DNA from: Inia geoffrensis
Taxonomy: Eukaryota > Chordata > Mammalia > Artiodactyla > Iniidae
DNA: 64,000 bases
Direction of reading: 5' to 3'
NCBI GenBank assembly: GCA_036417435.1
Contig: CM070899.1
Coordinates: 101,930,368 to 101,994,367 of the forward strand
Shown here: piece after piece, positions 24,777 to 37,990 of the stretch
Layout: each line of letters opens with the position of its first letter
Position numbering within the stretch: position 1 is the first letter of the stretch
The notes under the pieces: model-generated
What the model was told of the DNA's origin: nothing
Database searches by the model: none
The model's input: the letters and a program-made list of their open reading frames with translations, nothing else
Program-made: the position numbers and the translations under genes

Positions 24777-26395
24777 TTGAATGTGCTGTTTTCTAAAACG
24801 CCGGTGAGTACCACTGACTTCTTGAAAGGTTCCTGCCTGAGTGTCGGTCGTGATTTGAATTCGTTTCAGATTACCCAGCGCAGGATATTTCTTGAGGGCA
24901 GGGTTGTGTCTGCAAAGCCGTAGGCCTTAAGGCTTGTGAATGATAGGTGCCGTTCAGCACAGTTGGTAAGGTTGTTACGGCAGTGTGCCAAAAGGCGGCA
25001 GCACTACTACGTGTCGTCTCTGGTAACGTGGGGAACCAAAGCCTTAGCGGGGTTCCCGGCGTTGTATTGGAAATGGGGAGTCGAACGCAGCTAAACACAC
25101 ATCCCTGGGCTTTTGTAGGCTCACCTCCTGCCCCTTCACCTGCACTGCCCCACCCCAGGCATGTCGCAGGCCTTGCCAGTGGGCTACTCGGAGGGTGCCG
25201 TGGTTCGCAGGTGGGGCGACTCTAATGAAGTGGGCTGGAGGTGGGAACTTGCCTAGCAGGAGCTGTGGAGATCCGGTTTCTTCACAGCCCTTCCCTCTCA
25301 GCTGTTCCACCATCATTTGGGTACACCAGGCTATGCTTACCTGTAGGAGGGCCATGTTGGATCGGGAGATTGTGGTACCACGCAGGGGAGAAGAGCAGCA
25401 GCATCCTCCAGCCGCGGGACACAGGCCTGCTGAGGCTCCAGGGGTCTGACACCCGCCGACGACAAAGAGGCCTGAGGTAAGAAAGTGGGCATTTCTTAAC
25501 CCCTTACTTGCCTTGTCATTGAACAGTCCTTTTTTCTTTCAGCCTAGTTCATATACAGTGTTGCGTCTGTTTGAGTTCTACAGCCACTTGATGCAAGTAT
25601 AAACGTAGCTGTACCTGTAGGGTTTCGGATTCTTTGCCCTGTTAGTTTATCGAGGAATGTGTTGTAGCATTCCCTGTGCTTTTGGGTGTGTTGCCCTTGA
25701 TGAGCACTTTTGGATACGTTAAGTGTGTTACTGTTAATCCCAATCTCCTAATTCCCCCTTCCCCGGTCTCCAATTTGCCCCTGTGGAAACCCCTCGCTTC
25801 TTTCTTCCCTTTGTGAACCTGTGTTTCCTTTCTTTACTAGCTTCCTTTGTATCCCTATTGAGACTGCACACATAAGTGGTATCGGGGCAAATGTGTCTTG
25901 CTGCCTCTAATTGACCAGAATTAGTGAGATCATCTAGTGCTCCACCCATGCTGCTGCAAATAGTATGAGTTCATTTTGTTCTGTGGCTGAGTGCTAGTCG
26001 AGGGTGTGTAGGTAGCAGCACATCTTTCTCCCTTCGCCACTCGCTCGACAGTTGGTTCGTTTGTATGTCTTCGTTGGGGTCAACGGTACCACATGGAATG
26101 CTGGGGTGCAACTGCTTCCTTCCAATGATGCTAGTCACTGGTTCTACGACCTGCAGCGGGGTTGCCGAATCTCGTGGTACCTCCAGCGTTCAGTTTGGTC
26201 AGGAATGTGCCTACTGATCCTCATAGCGGCTGTTACCAATTTACAATCGCACCAAGAGCAATAGCTGGCTTCTCCTTTTGGCATGCCCTCTTGAGCACTT
26301 AAAATTTTAGGATTTGAGAGGACCGCAGACAGGGAACTCCTCGTCTAGCTTTCTTTTTACTCTCTAATCATGACAGATCCTGAGCATCTTTTCAT
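24777..26395 (+). repeat. Subunit B8
   Basis: Partner of B6 at 6607 nt. Own base ctgtggaaaccc near 25781, where other B copies read ctgtgggaaccc. Confidence 0.95.
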
Positions 26396-28079
26396 TTGAA
26401 TGTGCTGTTTTCTAAAACGCAGGTGAGTACCACTGAGGTCTTGAAAGCTTTCCGCCTGAGAGTCGGGCCTGATTTGAATTCATTTCAGATTACCCAGCCC
26501 AGGATATTTCTTGAGGGCAGGGTTGTGTCTGCAAAGCCGCAGGCCTTAGTCCTTGTGAATGATAGTTGCCTTTCAGCACAGTTGGTAATGTTGTTACGGC
26601 AGTGTGCCACAAGGAGGCAGCACTACTCCGTGTCGTCTCTGGTAACTTGGGGAAAGAAAGCCTTAGCGGGGATCCAGGTGTCGGATTGGAAATGGGGAGT
26701 CGAACGCGGCTAAACACACAATCCTGGGCTTGTGTATGCTCACCTCCTGCCCCTGAACCTGCACTGCCCCACCCCAGGCATATCGGAAGCCTTTCAGGTG
26801 GGCTATTCGGAGGGTGCCGTGGTTCGCAGGTGGGGCGACTCTGATGATGGGGGCTGGAGGTGGGAACCTGCCTAGCAGGAGCTGTGGAGATCCGGTTTCC
26901 TCACTGCTCTTCCCTCTCAGCTGCTCCACCCTCATTTGGGTACACCAGGATTTGCTTACCTGTACGAGGGCCACGTTGGATCGGGAGACTGCGGTAACAC
27001 GCGGGGGAGAATGGGCAGTAGCGGCCGAGGTGCCGCTGGTCAGGTGGCACGTCCTCCTCCCTTGCTGCCTCAGCAGCAGCCGGCTCCGGCCGTGGGACCC
27101 AGGCCTGCCGAAGCTCCAGGGGCCGTTACCGTGGTAACGACATCACAGAGGCCTGAGGTAACAGAGTAGGCATTTCTTAAGCCCTCACTTGCCTTGTCAT
27201 TGAACAGCCCTTTTCCGTTTGAGCCTAGTTCATATACAGTGTTGTGTCTGTTTGAGTTGTACAGCCACCCAATGCAATTATACACGTAGCTGTACCCGTA
27301 GGGTTTCGGATTCTTTGCACTCTTCGTTTATTGAGGAATGTTTTGTAGCGTTCCTTGTGCTTGCGGGTGGGTCGCCCTTGATGAGCAATTTTGGATACGT
27401 TAAACGTGTTTCTGTGAATCCCGACCTACTACTTCACCCTTCCCCGGTCTCCAATTTCCCCCTCAGGGAACTCCAGGCTTCTTTCTTCCCTTTGTGAGCC
27501 TGAGTTTCCTTTGTGTACTAGCTTCCATAGTATCCGTATTTAGACGGCACACATAAGTGTGATATGCGGAGATATGTGTCTTGCTGCCTCGAATAGACCA
27601 GAATTAGTGAGATCATCTACTGCTCCACCCAGGCTGCTGCAAAGACTATGGGTTCATTTTGCCCTGTGGCTGAGTGGTAGTCGAGGGTGTGTAGGTAGCA
27701 GAACATCTTTCTCCCTTCACCCCTCGCTCCCCATTTCATTCGTTTGTATGTCTTGGCTGTGGTCATGGGTACCACAAGGACAGCTGGGCTGCAAGTGCTT
27801 CCTTCCAATGATGCCAGTCTCTGGTTACACGACCTGTAGCGGGGTTGCCGAATCTGGTGGTACATCCAGTGTTTAGTTTGGTAAGGAATATGCCTAGTGA
27901 TCCTCATTACCGGCTGTTAGCAATTTACAATCCGACCAACAGCAATACCTGGCTTCTCTTTCTGGCATGCCCTGTTGAGCTCTTACGCTTTTAGGGTTTG
28001 AGAGGACTGCAGCCAGGGAACACCTCGTCTAGCTTTCTTTCCACTCTCGAATCATGACAGATCCTGAGCATATTTTGTT
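26396..28079 (+). repeat. Subunit A9 (1684 nt)
   Basis: One-C-deletion A copy, partner of A7 (shared gatgagcaattttgg near 27380 and ctcgaatagacc near 27589). Confidence 0.95.
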
Positions 28080-29698
28080 TTGAATGTGCTGTTTTCTAAA
28101 ACGCCGGTGAGTACCACTGACTTCTTGAAAGGTTCCTGCCTGAGTGTCGGGCGTGATTTGAATTCGTTTCAGATTACCCAGCGCAGGATATTTCTTGAGG
28201 GCAGGGTTGTGTCTGCAAAGCCGTAGGCCTTAAGGCTTGTGAATGATAGGTGCCCTTCAGCACAGTTGGTAAGGTTGTTACGGCAGTGTGCCAAAAGGCG
28301 GCAGCACTACTACGTGTCGTCTCTGGTAACGTGGGGAACCAAAGCCTTAGCGGGGTTCCCGGCGTTGTATTGGAAATGGGGAGTCGAACGCAGCTAAACA
28401 CACATCCCTGGGCTTTTGTAGGCTCACCTCCTGCCCCTTCACCTGCACTGCCCCACCCCAGTCATGTTGCAGGCCTTGCCAGTGGGCTACTCGGAGGGTG
28501 CCGTGGTTCGCAGGTGGGGCGACTCTAATGAAGTGGGCTGGAGGTGGGAACTTGCCTAGCAGGAGCTGTGGAGATCCGGTTTCTTCACAGCCCTTCCCTC
28601 TCAGCTGTTCCACCATCATTTAGGTACACCAGGCTATGCTTACCTGTAGGAGGGCCATGTTGGATCGGGAGATTGTGGTACCACGCAGGGGAGAAGAGCA
28701 GCAGCATCCTCCAGCCGCGGGACACAGGCCTGCTGAGGCTCCAGGGGTCTGACACCCGCCGACGACAAAGAGACCTGAGGTAAGAAAGTGGGCATTTCTT
28801 AACCCCTTACTTGCCTTGTCATTGAACAGTCCTTTTTTCTTTCAGCCTAGTTCATATACAGTGTTGCGTCTGTTTGAGTTCTACAGCCACTTGATGCAAG
28901 TATAAACGTAGCTGTACCTGTAGGGTTTCGGATTCTTGGCCCTGTTAGTTTATCGAGGAATGTGTTGTAGCATTCCCTGTGCTTTTGGGTGTGTTGCCCT
29001 TGATGAGCACTTTTGGATACGTTAAGTGTGTTACTGTTAATCCCAATCTCCTAATTCCCCCTTCCCGGGTCTCCAATTTGCCCCTGTGGGAACCCCTCGC
29101 TTCTTTCTTCCCTTTGTGAACCTGTGTTTCCTTTCTTTACTAGCTTCCTTTGTATCCCTAATGAGACTGCACACATAAGTGGTATCGGGGCAAATGTGTC
29201 TTGCTGCCTCTAATTGACCAGAATTAGTGAGATCATCTAGTGCTCCACCCATGCTGCTGCAAATAGTATGAGTTCATTTTGTTCTGTGGCTGAGTGCTAG
29301 TCGAGGGTGTGTAGGTAGCAGCACATCTTTCTCCCTTCGCCACTCGCTCGACAGTTGGTTCGTTTGTATGTCTTCGTTGGGGTCAACGGTACCACATGGA
29401 ATGCTGGGGTGCAACTGCTTCCTTCCAATGATGCTAGTCACTGGTTCTACGACCTGCAGCGGGGTTGCCGAATCTCGTGGTACCTCCAGCGTTCAGTTTG
29501 GTCAGGAATGTGCCTACTGATCCTCATAGCGGCTGTTACCAATTTACAATCGCACCAAGAGCAATAGCTGGCTTCTCCTTTTGGCATGCCCTCTTGAGCA
29601 CTTAAAATTTTAGGATTTGAGTGGACCGCAGAAAGGGAACTCCTCGTCTAGCTTTCTTTTCACTCTCTAATCATGACAGATCCTGAGCATCTTTTCAT
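28080..29698 (+). repeat. Subunit B9
   Basis: Partner of B7, with all four private variants of that copy. Own base cttcccgggtctcc near 29061. Confidence 0.95.
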
Positions 29699-31383
29699 TT
29701 GAATGTGCTGTTTTCTAAAACGCAGGTGAGTACCACTGAGGTCTTGAAAGCTTTCCGCCTGAGAGTCGGGCCGGATTTGAATTCCTTTCAGATTACCCAG
29801 CCCAGGATATTTCTTGAGGGCAGGGTTGTGTCTGCAAAGCCGCAGGCCTTAGTCCTTGTGAGTGATAGTTGCCTTTCAGCACAGTTGGTAATGTTGTTAC
29901 GGCAGTGTGCCACAAGGAGGCAGCACTACTCCGTGTCGTCTCTGGTAACTTGGGGAAAGAAAGCCTTAGCGGGGATCCCGGTGTCGGATTGGAAATGGGG
30001 AGTCGAACGCGGCTAAACACACAATCCTGGGCTTGTGTATGCTCACCTCCTGCCCCTGAACCTGCACTGCCCCACCCCAGGCATATCGGAAGCCTTTCAG
30101 GTGGGCTATTCGGAGGGTGCCGTGATTCGCAGGTGGGGCGACTCTGATGATGGGGGCTGGAGGTGGGAACCTGCCTAGCAGGAGCTGTGGAGATCCGGTT
30201 TCCTCACCGCTCTTCCCTCTCAGCTGCTCCACCCTCATTTGGGTACACCAGGATTTGCTTACCTGTACGAGGGCCACGTTGGATCGGGAGACTGCGGTAA
30301 CAGGCAGGGGAGAATGGGCAGTAGCGGCCCGAGGTGCCGCTGGTCAGGTGGCACGTCCTCCTCGCTTGCTGCCTCAGCAGCCGCCGGCTCCGTCCGTGGG
30401 ACCCAGGCCTGCCGAGGCTCCAGGGGCCGTTACCGTGGTAACGACATCACAGAGGCCTGAGGTAACAGAGTAGGCATTTCTTAAGCCCTCACTTGCCTTG
30501 TCATTGAACAGCCCTTTTCCGTTTGAGCCTAGTTCATATACAGTGTTGTGTCTGTTTGAGTTGTACAGCCACCCGATGCCATTATACACGTAGCTGTACC
30601 CGTAGGGTTTCGGATTCTTTGCACTCTTCGTTTATTGAGGAATGTTTTGTAGCGTTCCCTGTGCTTGCGCGTGGGTCGCCCTTGATGAGCACTTTTCGAT
30701 ACGTTAAGCGTGTTTCTGTGAATCCCGACCTCCTACTTCAACCTTCCCCGGTCTCCAATTTCCCCCTCAGGGAAATCCAGGCTTCTTTCGTCCCTTTGTG
30801 AGCCTGAGTTTCCTTTGTGTACTAGCTTCCATAGTATCCGTATTTAGACGGCACACATAAGTGTGATATGCGGGGATATGTGTCTTGCTGCCTCTAATTG
30901 ACCAGAATTAGTGAGATCATCTACTGCTCCACCCAGGCTGCTGCAAAGACTATGGGTTCATTTTGCCCTGTGGCTGAGTGGTAGTCGAGGGTGTGTAGGT
31001 AGCAGAACATCTTTCTCCATTCACCCCTCGCTCCCCATTTCATTCGTTTGTATGTCTTGGCTGTGGTCATGGGTACCACAAGGACAGCTGGGCTGCAAGT
31101 GCTTCCTTCCAATGATGCCAGTCTCTGGTTACACGACCTGTAGCGGGGTTGCCGAATCTGGTGGTACATCCAGTGTTTAGTTTGGTAAGGAATATGCCTA
31201 GTGATCCTCATTACTGGCTCTTAGCAATTTACAATCCGACCAACAGCAATACCTGGCTTCTCTTTCTGGCATGCCCTGTTGAGCTCTTACGCTTTTAGGG
31301 TTTGAGAGGACTGCAGCCAGGGAACACCTCGTCTAGCTTTCTTTCCACTCTCGAATCATGACAGATACTGAGCATATTTTGTT
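29699..31383 (+). repeat. Subunit A10
   Basis: Distinct A copy: ttgtgagtgatag near 29856, gtgccgtgattcgc near 30117, taacaggcagggg near 30298, cagcagccgccgg near 30374 and a gcggggatcccgg reading near 29970. The last reading links it to A17-A20 rather than to its neighbours. Confidence 0.95.
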
Positions 31384-33002
31384 TTGAATGTGTTGTTTTC
31401 TAAAACGCCCGTGAGTACCACTGACTTCTTCAGAGGTTCCTGCCTGAGTGTCGCGCGTGATTTGAATTCGTTTCAGATTACCCAGCGCAGGATATTTCTT
31501 GAGGGCAGGGTTGTGTCTGCAAAGCCGTAGGCCTTAAGGCTTGTGAATGATAGGTGCCGTTCAGCACAGTTGGTAAGGTTGTTACGGCAGTGTGCCAAAA
31601 GGCGGCAGCACTACTACGTGTCGTCTCTGGTAACGTGGGGAACCAAAGCCTTAGCGGGGTTCCCGGCATTGTATTGGAAATGGGGAGTCGAACGCAGCTA
31701 AACACACATCCCTGGGCTTTTGTAGGCTCACCTCCTGCCCCTTCACCTGCACTGCCCCACCCCAGGCATGTCGCAGGCCTTGCCAGTGGGCTACTCGGAG
31801 GGTGCCGTGGTTCGCAGGTGGGGCGACTCTAATGAAGTGGGCTGGAGGTGGGAACTTGCCTAGCAGGAGCTGTGGAGATCCGGTTTGTTCACAGCCCTTC
31901 CCTCTCAGCTGTTCCACCATCATTTGGGTACACCAGGCTATGCTTACCTGTAGGAGGGCCATGTTGGATCGGGAGATTGTGGTACCACGCAGGGGAGAAG
32001 AGCAGCAGCATCCTCCAGCCGCGGGACACAGGCCTGCTGAGGCTCCAGGGGTCTGACACCCGCCGACGACAAAGAGGCCTGAGGTAAGAAAGTGGGCATT
32101 TCTTAACCCCTTACTTGCCTTGTCATTGAACAGTCCTTTTTTCTTTCAGCCTAGTTCATATACAGTGTTGCGTCTGTTTGAGTTCTACAGCCACTTGATG
32201 CAAGTGTAAACGTAGCTGTACCTGTAGGGTTTCGGATTCTTTGCCCTGTTAGATTATCGAGGAATGTGTTGTAGCATTCCCTGTGCTTTTGGGTGTGTTG
32301 CCCTTGATGAGCACTTTTGGATACGTTAAGTGTGTTACTGTTAATCCCAATCTCCTAATTCCCCCTTCCCCGGTCTCCAATTTGCCCCTGTGGGAACCCC
32401 TCGCTTCTTTCTTCCCTTTGTGAACCTGTGTTTCCTTTCTTTACTAGCTTCCTTTGTATCCCTAATGAGACTGCACACATAAGTGGTATCGGGGCAAATG
32501 TGTCTTGCTGCCTCTAATTGACCAGAATTAGTGAGATCATCTAGTGCTCCACCCATGCTGCTGCAAATAGTATGAGTTCATTTTGTTCTGTGGCTGAGTG
32601 CTAGTCGAGGGTGTGTAGGTAGCAGCACATCTTTCTCCCTTCGCCACTCGCTCGACAGTTGGTTCGTTTGTATGTCTTCGTTGGGGTCAATGGTACCACA
32701 TGGAATGCTGGGGTGCAACTGCTTCCTTCCAATGATGCTAGTCACTGGTTCTACGACCTGCAGCGGGGTTGCCGAATCTCGTGGTACCTCCAGCGTTCAG
32801 TTTGGTCAGGAATGTGCCTACTGATCCTCATAGCGGCTGTTACCAATTTACAATCGCACCAAGAGCAATAGCTGGCTTCTCCTTTTGGCATGCCCTCTTG
32901 AGCACTTAAAATTTTAGGATTTGAGAGGACCGCAGACAGGGAACTCCTCGTCTAGCTTTCTTTTTACTCTCTAATCATGACAGATCCTGAGCATCTTTTC
33001 AT
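31384..33002 (+). repeat. Subunit B10
   Basis: Own bases cttcttcagaggttcc near 31425, gtgtcgcgcgtg near 31448 and ttagattatcg near 32250. Shares caagtgtaaacg near 32202 and gtcaatggtacc near 32687 with B12. Confidence 0.95.
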
Positions 33003-34686
33003 TTGAATGTGCTGTTTTCTAAAACGCAGGTGAGTACCACTGAGGTCTTGAAAGCTTTCCGCCTGAGAGTCGGGCCTGATTTGAATTCATTTCAGATTAC
33101 CCAGCCCAGGATATTTCTTGAGGGCAGGGTTGTGTCTGCAAAGCCGCAGGCCTTAGTCCTTGTGAATGATAGTTGCCTTTCAGCACAGTTGGTAATGTTG
33201 TTACGGCAGTGTGCCACAAGGAGGCAGCACTACTCCGTGTCGTCTCTGGTAACTTGGGGAAAGAAAGCCTTAGCGGGGATCCAGGTGTCGGATTGGAAAT
33301 GGGGAGTCGAACGCGGCTAAACACACAATCCTGGGCTTGTGTATGCTCACCTCCTGCCCCTGAACCTGCACTGCCCCACCCCAGGCATATCGGAAGCCTT
33401 TCAGGTGGGCTATTCGGAGGGTGCCGTGGTTCGCAGGTGGGGCGACTCTGATGATGGGGGCTGGAGGTGGGAACCTGCCTAGCAGGAGCTGTGGAGATCC
33501 GGTTTCCTCACTGCTCTTCCCTCTCAGCTGCTCCACCCTCATTTGGGTACACCAGGATTTGCTTACCTGTACGAGGGCCACGTTGGATCGGGAGACTGCG
33601 GTAACACGCGGGGGAGAATGGGCAGTAGCGGCCGAGGTGCCGCTGGTCAGGTGGCACGTCCTCCTCCCTTGCTGCCTCAGCAGCAGCCGGCTCCGGCCGT
33701 GGGACCCAGGCCTGCCGAGGCTCCAGGGGCCGTTACCGTGGTAACGACATCACAGAGGCCTGAGGTAACAGAGTAGGCATTTCTTAAGCCCTCACTTGCC
33801 TTGTCATTGAACAGCCCTTTTCCGTTTGAGCCTAGTTCATATACAGTGTTGTGTCTGTTTGAGTTGTACAGCCACCCAATGCAATTATACACGTAGCTGT
33901 ACCCGTAGGGTTTCGGATTCTTTGCACTCTTCGTTTATTGAGGAATGTTTTGTAGCGTTCCTTGTGCTTGCGGGTGGGTCGCCCTTGATGAGCACTTTTG
34001 GATACGTTAAACGTGTTTCTGTGAATCCCGACCTACTACTTCACCCTTCCCCGGTCTCCAATTTCCCCCTCAGGGAACTCCAGGCTTCTTTCTTCCCTTT
34101 GTGAGCCTGAGTTTCCTTTGTGTACTAGCTTCCATAGTATCCGTATTTAGACGGCACACATAAGTGTGATATGCGGAGATATGTGTCTTGCTGCCTCGAA
34201 TTGACCAGAATTAGTGAGATCATCTACTGCTCCACCCAGGCTGCTGCAAAGACTATGGGTTCATTTTGCCCTGTGGCTGAGTGGTAGTCGAGGGTGTGTA
34301 GGTAGCAGAACATCTTTCTCCCTTCACCCCTCGCTCCCCATTTCATTCGTTTGTATGTCTTGGCTGTGGTCATGGGTACCACAAGGACAGCTGGGCTGCA
34401 AGTGCTTCCTTCCAATGATGCCAGTCTCTGGTTACACGACCTGTAGCGGGGTTGCCGAATCTGGTGGTACATCCAGTGTTTAGTTTGGTAAGGAATATGC
34501 CTAGTGATCCTCATTACCGGCTGTTAGCAATTTACAATCCGACCAACAGCAATACCTGGCTTCTCTTTCTGGCATGCCCTGTTGAGCTCTTACGCTTTTA
34601 GGGTTTGAGAGGACTGCAGCCAGGGAACACCTCGTCTAGCTTTCTTTCCACTCTCGAATCATGACAGATCCTGAGCATATTTTGTT
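33003..34686 (+). repeat. Subunit A11 (1684 nt)
   Basis: One-C-deletion A copy. Like A4 and A13 it keeps gatgagcacttttgg, where A7 and A9 have gatgagcaattttgg. Confidence 0.95.
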
Positions 34687-36305
34687 TTGAATGTGCTGTT
34701 TTCTAAAACGCCGGTGAGTACCACTGACTTCTTGAAAGGTTCCTGCCTGAGTGTCGGGCGTGATTTGAATTCGTTTCAGATTACCCAGCGCAGGATATTT
34801 CTTGAGGGCAGGGTTGTGTCTGCAAAGCCGTAGGCCTTAAGGCTTGTGAATGATAGGTGCCCTTCAGCACAGTTGGTAAGGTTGTTACGGCAGTGTGCCA
34901 AAAGGCGGCAGCACTACTACGTGTCGTCTCTGGTAACGTGGGGAACCAAAGCCTTAGCGGGGTTCCCGGCGTTGTATTGGAAATGGGGAGTCGAACGCAG
35001 CTAAACACACATCCCTGGGCTTTTGTAGGCTCACCTCCTGCCCCTTCACCTGCACTGCCCCACCCCAGGCATGTCGCAGGCCTTGCCAGTGGGCTACTCG
35101 GAGGGTACCGTGGTTCGCTGGCGGGGCGACTCTAATGAAGTGGGCTGGAGGTGGGAACTTGCCTAGCAGGAGCTGTGGAGATCCGGTTTCTTCACAGCCC
35201 TTCCCTCTCAGCTGTTCCACCATCATTTGGGTACACCAGGCTATGCTTACCTGTAGGAGGGCCATGTTGGATCGGGAGATTGTGGTACCACGCAGGGGAG
35301 AAGAGCAGCAGCATCCTCCAGCCGCGGGACACAGGCCTGCTGAGGCTCCAGGGGTCTGACACCCGCCGACGACAAAGAGGCCTGAGGTAAGAAAGTGGGC
35401 ATTTCTTAACCCCTTACTTGCCTTGTCATTCAACAGTCCTTTTTTCTTTCAGCCTAGTTCATATACAGTGTTGCGTCTGTTTGAGTTCTACAGCCACTTG
35501 ATGCAAGTATAAACGTAGCGGTACCTGTAGGGTTTCGGATTCTTTGCCCTGTTAGTTTATCGAGGAATGTGTTGTAGCATTCCCTGTGCCTTTGGGTGTG
35601 TTGCCCTTGATGAGCACTTTTGGATACGTTAAGTGTGTTACTGTTAATCCCAATCTCCTAATTCCCCCTTCCCCGGTCTCCAATTTGCCCCTGTGGGAAC
35701 CCCTCGCTTCTTTCTTCCCTTTGTGAACCTGTGTTTCCTTTCTTTACTAGCTTCCTTTGTATCCCTATTGAGACTGCACACATAAGTGGTATCGGGGCAA
35801 ATGTGTCTTGCTGCCTCTAATTGACCAGAATTAGTGAGATCATCTAGTGCTCCACCCATGCTGCTGCAAATAGTATGAGTTCATTTTGTTCTGTGGCTGA
35901 GTGCTAGTCGAGGGTGTGTAGGTAGCAGCACATCTTTCTCCCTTCGCCACTCGCTCGACAGTTGGTTCGTTTGTATGTCTTCGTTGGGGTCAACGGTACC
36001 ACATGGAATGCTGGGGTGCAACTGCTTCCTTCCAATGATGCTAGTCACTGGTTCTACGACCTGCAGCGGGGTTGCCGAATCTCGTGGTACCTCCAGCGTT
36101 CAGTTTGGTCAGGAATGTGCCTACTGATCCTCATAGCGGCTGTTACCAATTTACAATCGCACCAAGAGCAATAGCTGGCTTCTCCTTTTGGCATGCCCCG
36201 TTGAGCACTTAAAATTTTAGGATTTGAGTGGACCGCAGACAGGGAACTCCTCGTCTAGTTTTCTTTTCACTCTCTAATCATGACAGATCCTGAGCATCTT
36301 TTCAT
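34687..36305 (+). repeat. Subunit B11
   Basis: ggtaccgtggttcgctggcg-type B copy, partner of B13 at 6607 nt. It has tcttgctgcctc near 35806, where B1, B4 and B14 have tcttgcagcctc. Confidence 0.95.
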
Positions 36306-37990
36306 TTGAATGTGCTGTTTTCTAAAACGCAGGTGAGTACCACTGAGGTCTTGAAAGCTTTCCGCCTGAGAGTCGGGCCTGATTTGAATTCATTTCAGAT
36401 TACCCAGCCCAGGATATTTCTTGAGGGCAGGGTTGTGTCTGCAAAGCCGCAGGCCTTAGTCCTTGTGAATGATAGTTGCCTTTCAGCACAGTTGGTAATG
36501 TTGTTACGGCAGTGTGCCACAAGGAGGCAGCACTACTCCGTGTCGTCTCTGGTAACTTGGGGAAAGAAAGCCTTAGCGTGGATCCAGGTGTCGGATTGGA
36601 AATGGGGAGTCGAACGCGGCTAAACACACAATCCTGGGCTTGTGTATGCTCACCTCCTGCCCCTGAACCTGCACTGCCCCACCCCAGGCATATCGGAAGC
36701 CTTTCAGATGGGCTATTCGGAGGGTGCCGTGGTTCGCAGGTGGGGCGACTCTGATGATGGGGGCTGGAGGTGGGAACCTGCCTAGCAGGAGCTGTGGAGA
36801 TCCGGTTTCCTCACCGCTCTTCCCTCTCAGCTGCTCCACCCTCATTTGGGTACACCAGGATTTGCTTACCTGTACGAGGGCCACGTTGGATCGGGAGACT
36901 GCGGTAACACGCAGGGGAGAATGGGCAGTAGCGGCCCGAGGTGCCGCTGGTCAGGTGGTACATCCTCCTCCCTTGCTGCCTCAGCAGCAGCCGGCTCCGG
37001 CCGTGGGACCCAGGCCTGCCGAGGCTCCAGGGGCCGTTACCGTGGTAACGACATCACAGAGGCCTGAGGTAACAGAGTAGGCATTTCTTAAGCCCTCACT
37101 TGCCTTGTCATTGAACAGCCCTTTTCCGTTTGAGCCTAGTACATATACAGTGTTGTGTCTGTTTGAGTTGTACAGCCACCCGATGCCATTATACACGTAG
37201 CTGTACCCGTAGGGTTTCGGATTCTTTGCACTCTTCGTTTATTGAGGAATGTTTTGTAGCGTTCCCTGTGCTTGCGCGTGGGTCGCCCTTGATGAGCACT
37301 TTTCGATACGTTAAGCGTGTTTCTGTGAATCCCGACCTCCTACTTCACCCTTCTCCGGTCTCCAATTTCCCCCTCAGGGAACTCCAGGCTTCTTTCTTCC
37401 CTTTGTGAGCCTGAGTTTCCTTTGTGTTGTAGCTTCCATAGTATCCGCATTTAGACGGCACACATAAGTGTGATATTCGGAGATATGTGTCTTGCTGCCT
37501 CAAATTGACCAGAATTAGTGAGATCATCTACTGCTCCACCCAGGCTGCTGCAAAGACTATGGGTTCATTTTGCCCTGTGGCTGAGTGGTAGTCGAGGGTG
37601 TGTAGGTAGCAGAACATCTTTCTCCATTCACCCCTCGCTCCCCATTTCATTCGTTTTTATGTCTTGGCTGTGGTCATGGGTACCACAAGGACAGCTGGGC
37701 TGCAAGTTCTTCCTTCCAATGACGCCAGTCTCTGGTTACACGACCTGTAGCGGGGTTGCCGAATCTGGTGGTACATCCAGTGTTTAGTTTGGTAAGGAAT
37801 ATGCCTAGTGATCCTCATTACCGGCTGTTAGCAATTTACAATCCGACCAACAGCAATACCTGGCTTCTCTTTCTGGCATGCCCTGTTGAGCTCTTACGCT
37901 TTTAGGGTTTGAGAGGACTGCAGCCAGGGAACACCTCGTCTAGCTTTCTTTCCACTCTCGAATCATGACAGATACTGAGCATATTTTGTT
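36306..37990 (+). repeat. Subunit A12
   Basis: gcgtggatcc-type A copy, closest to A1 and A3 (tcagatgggctattc near 36707). Confidence 0.95.
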
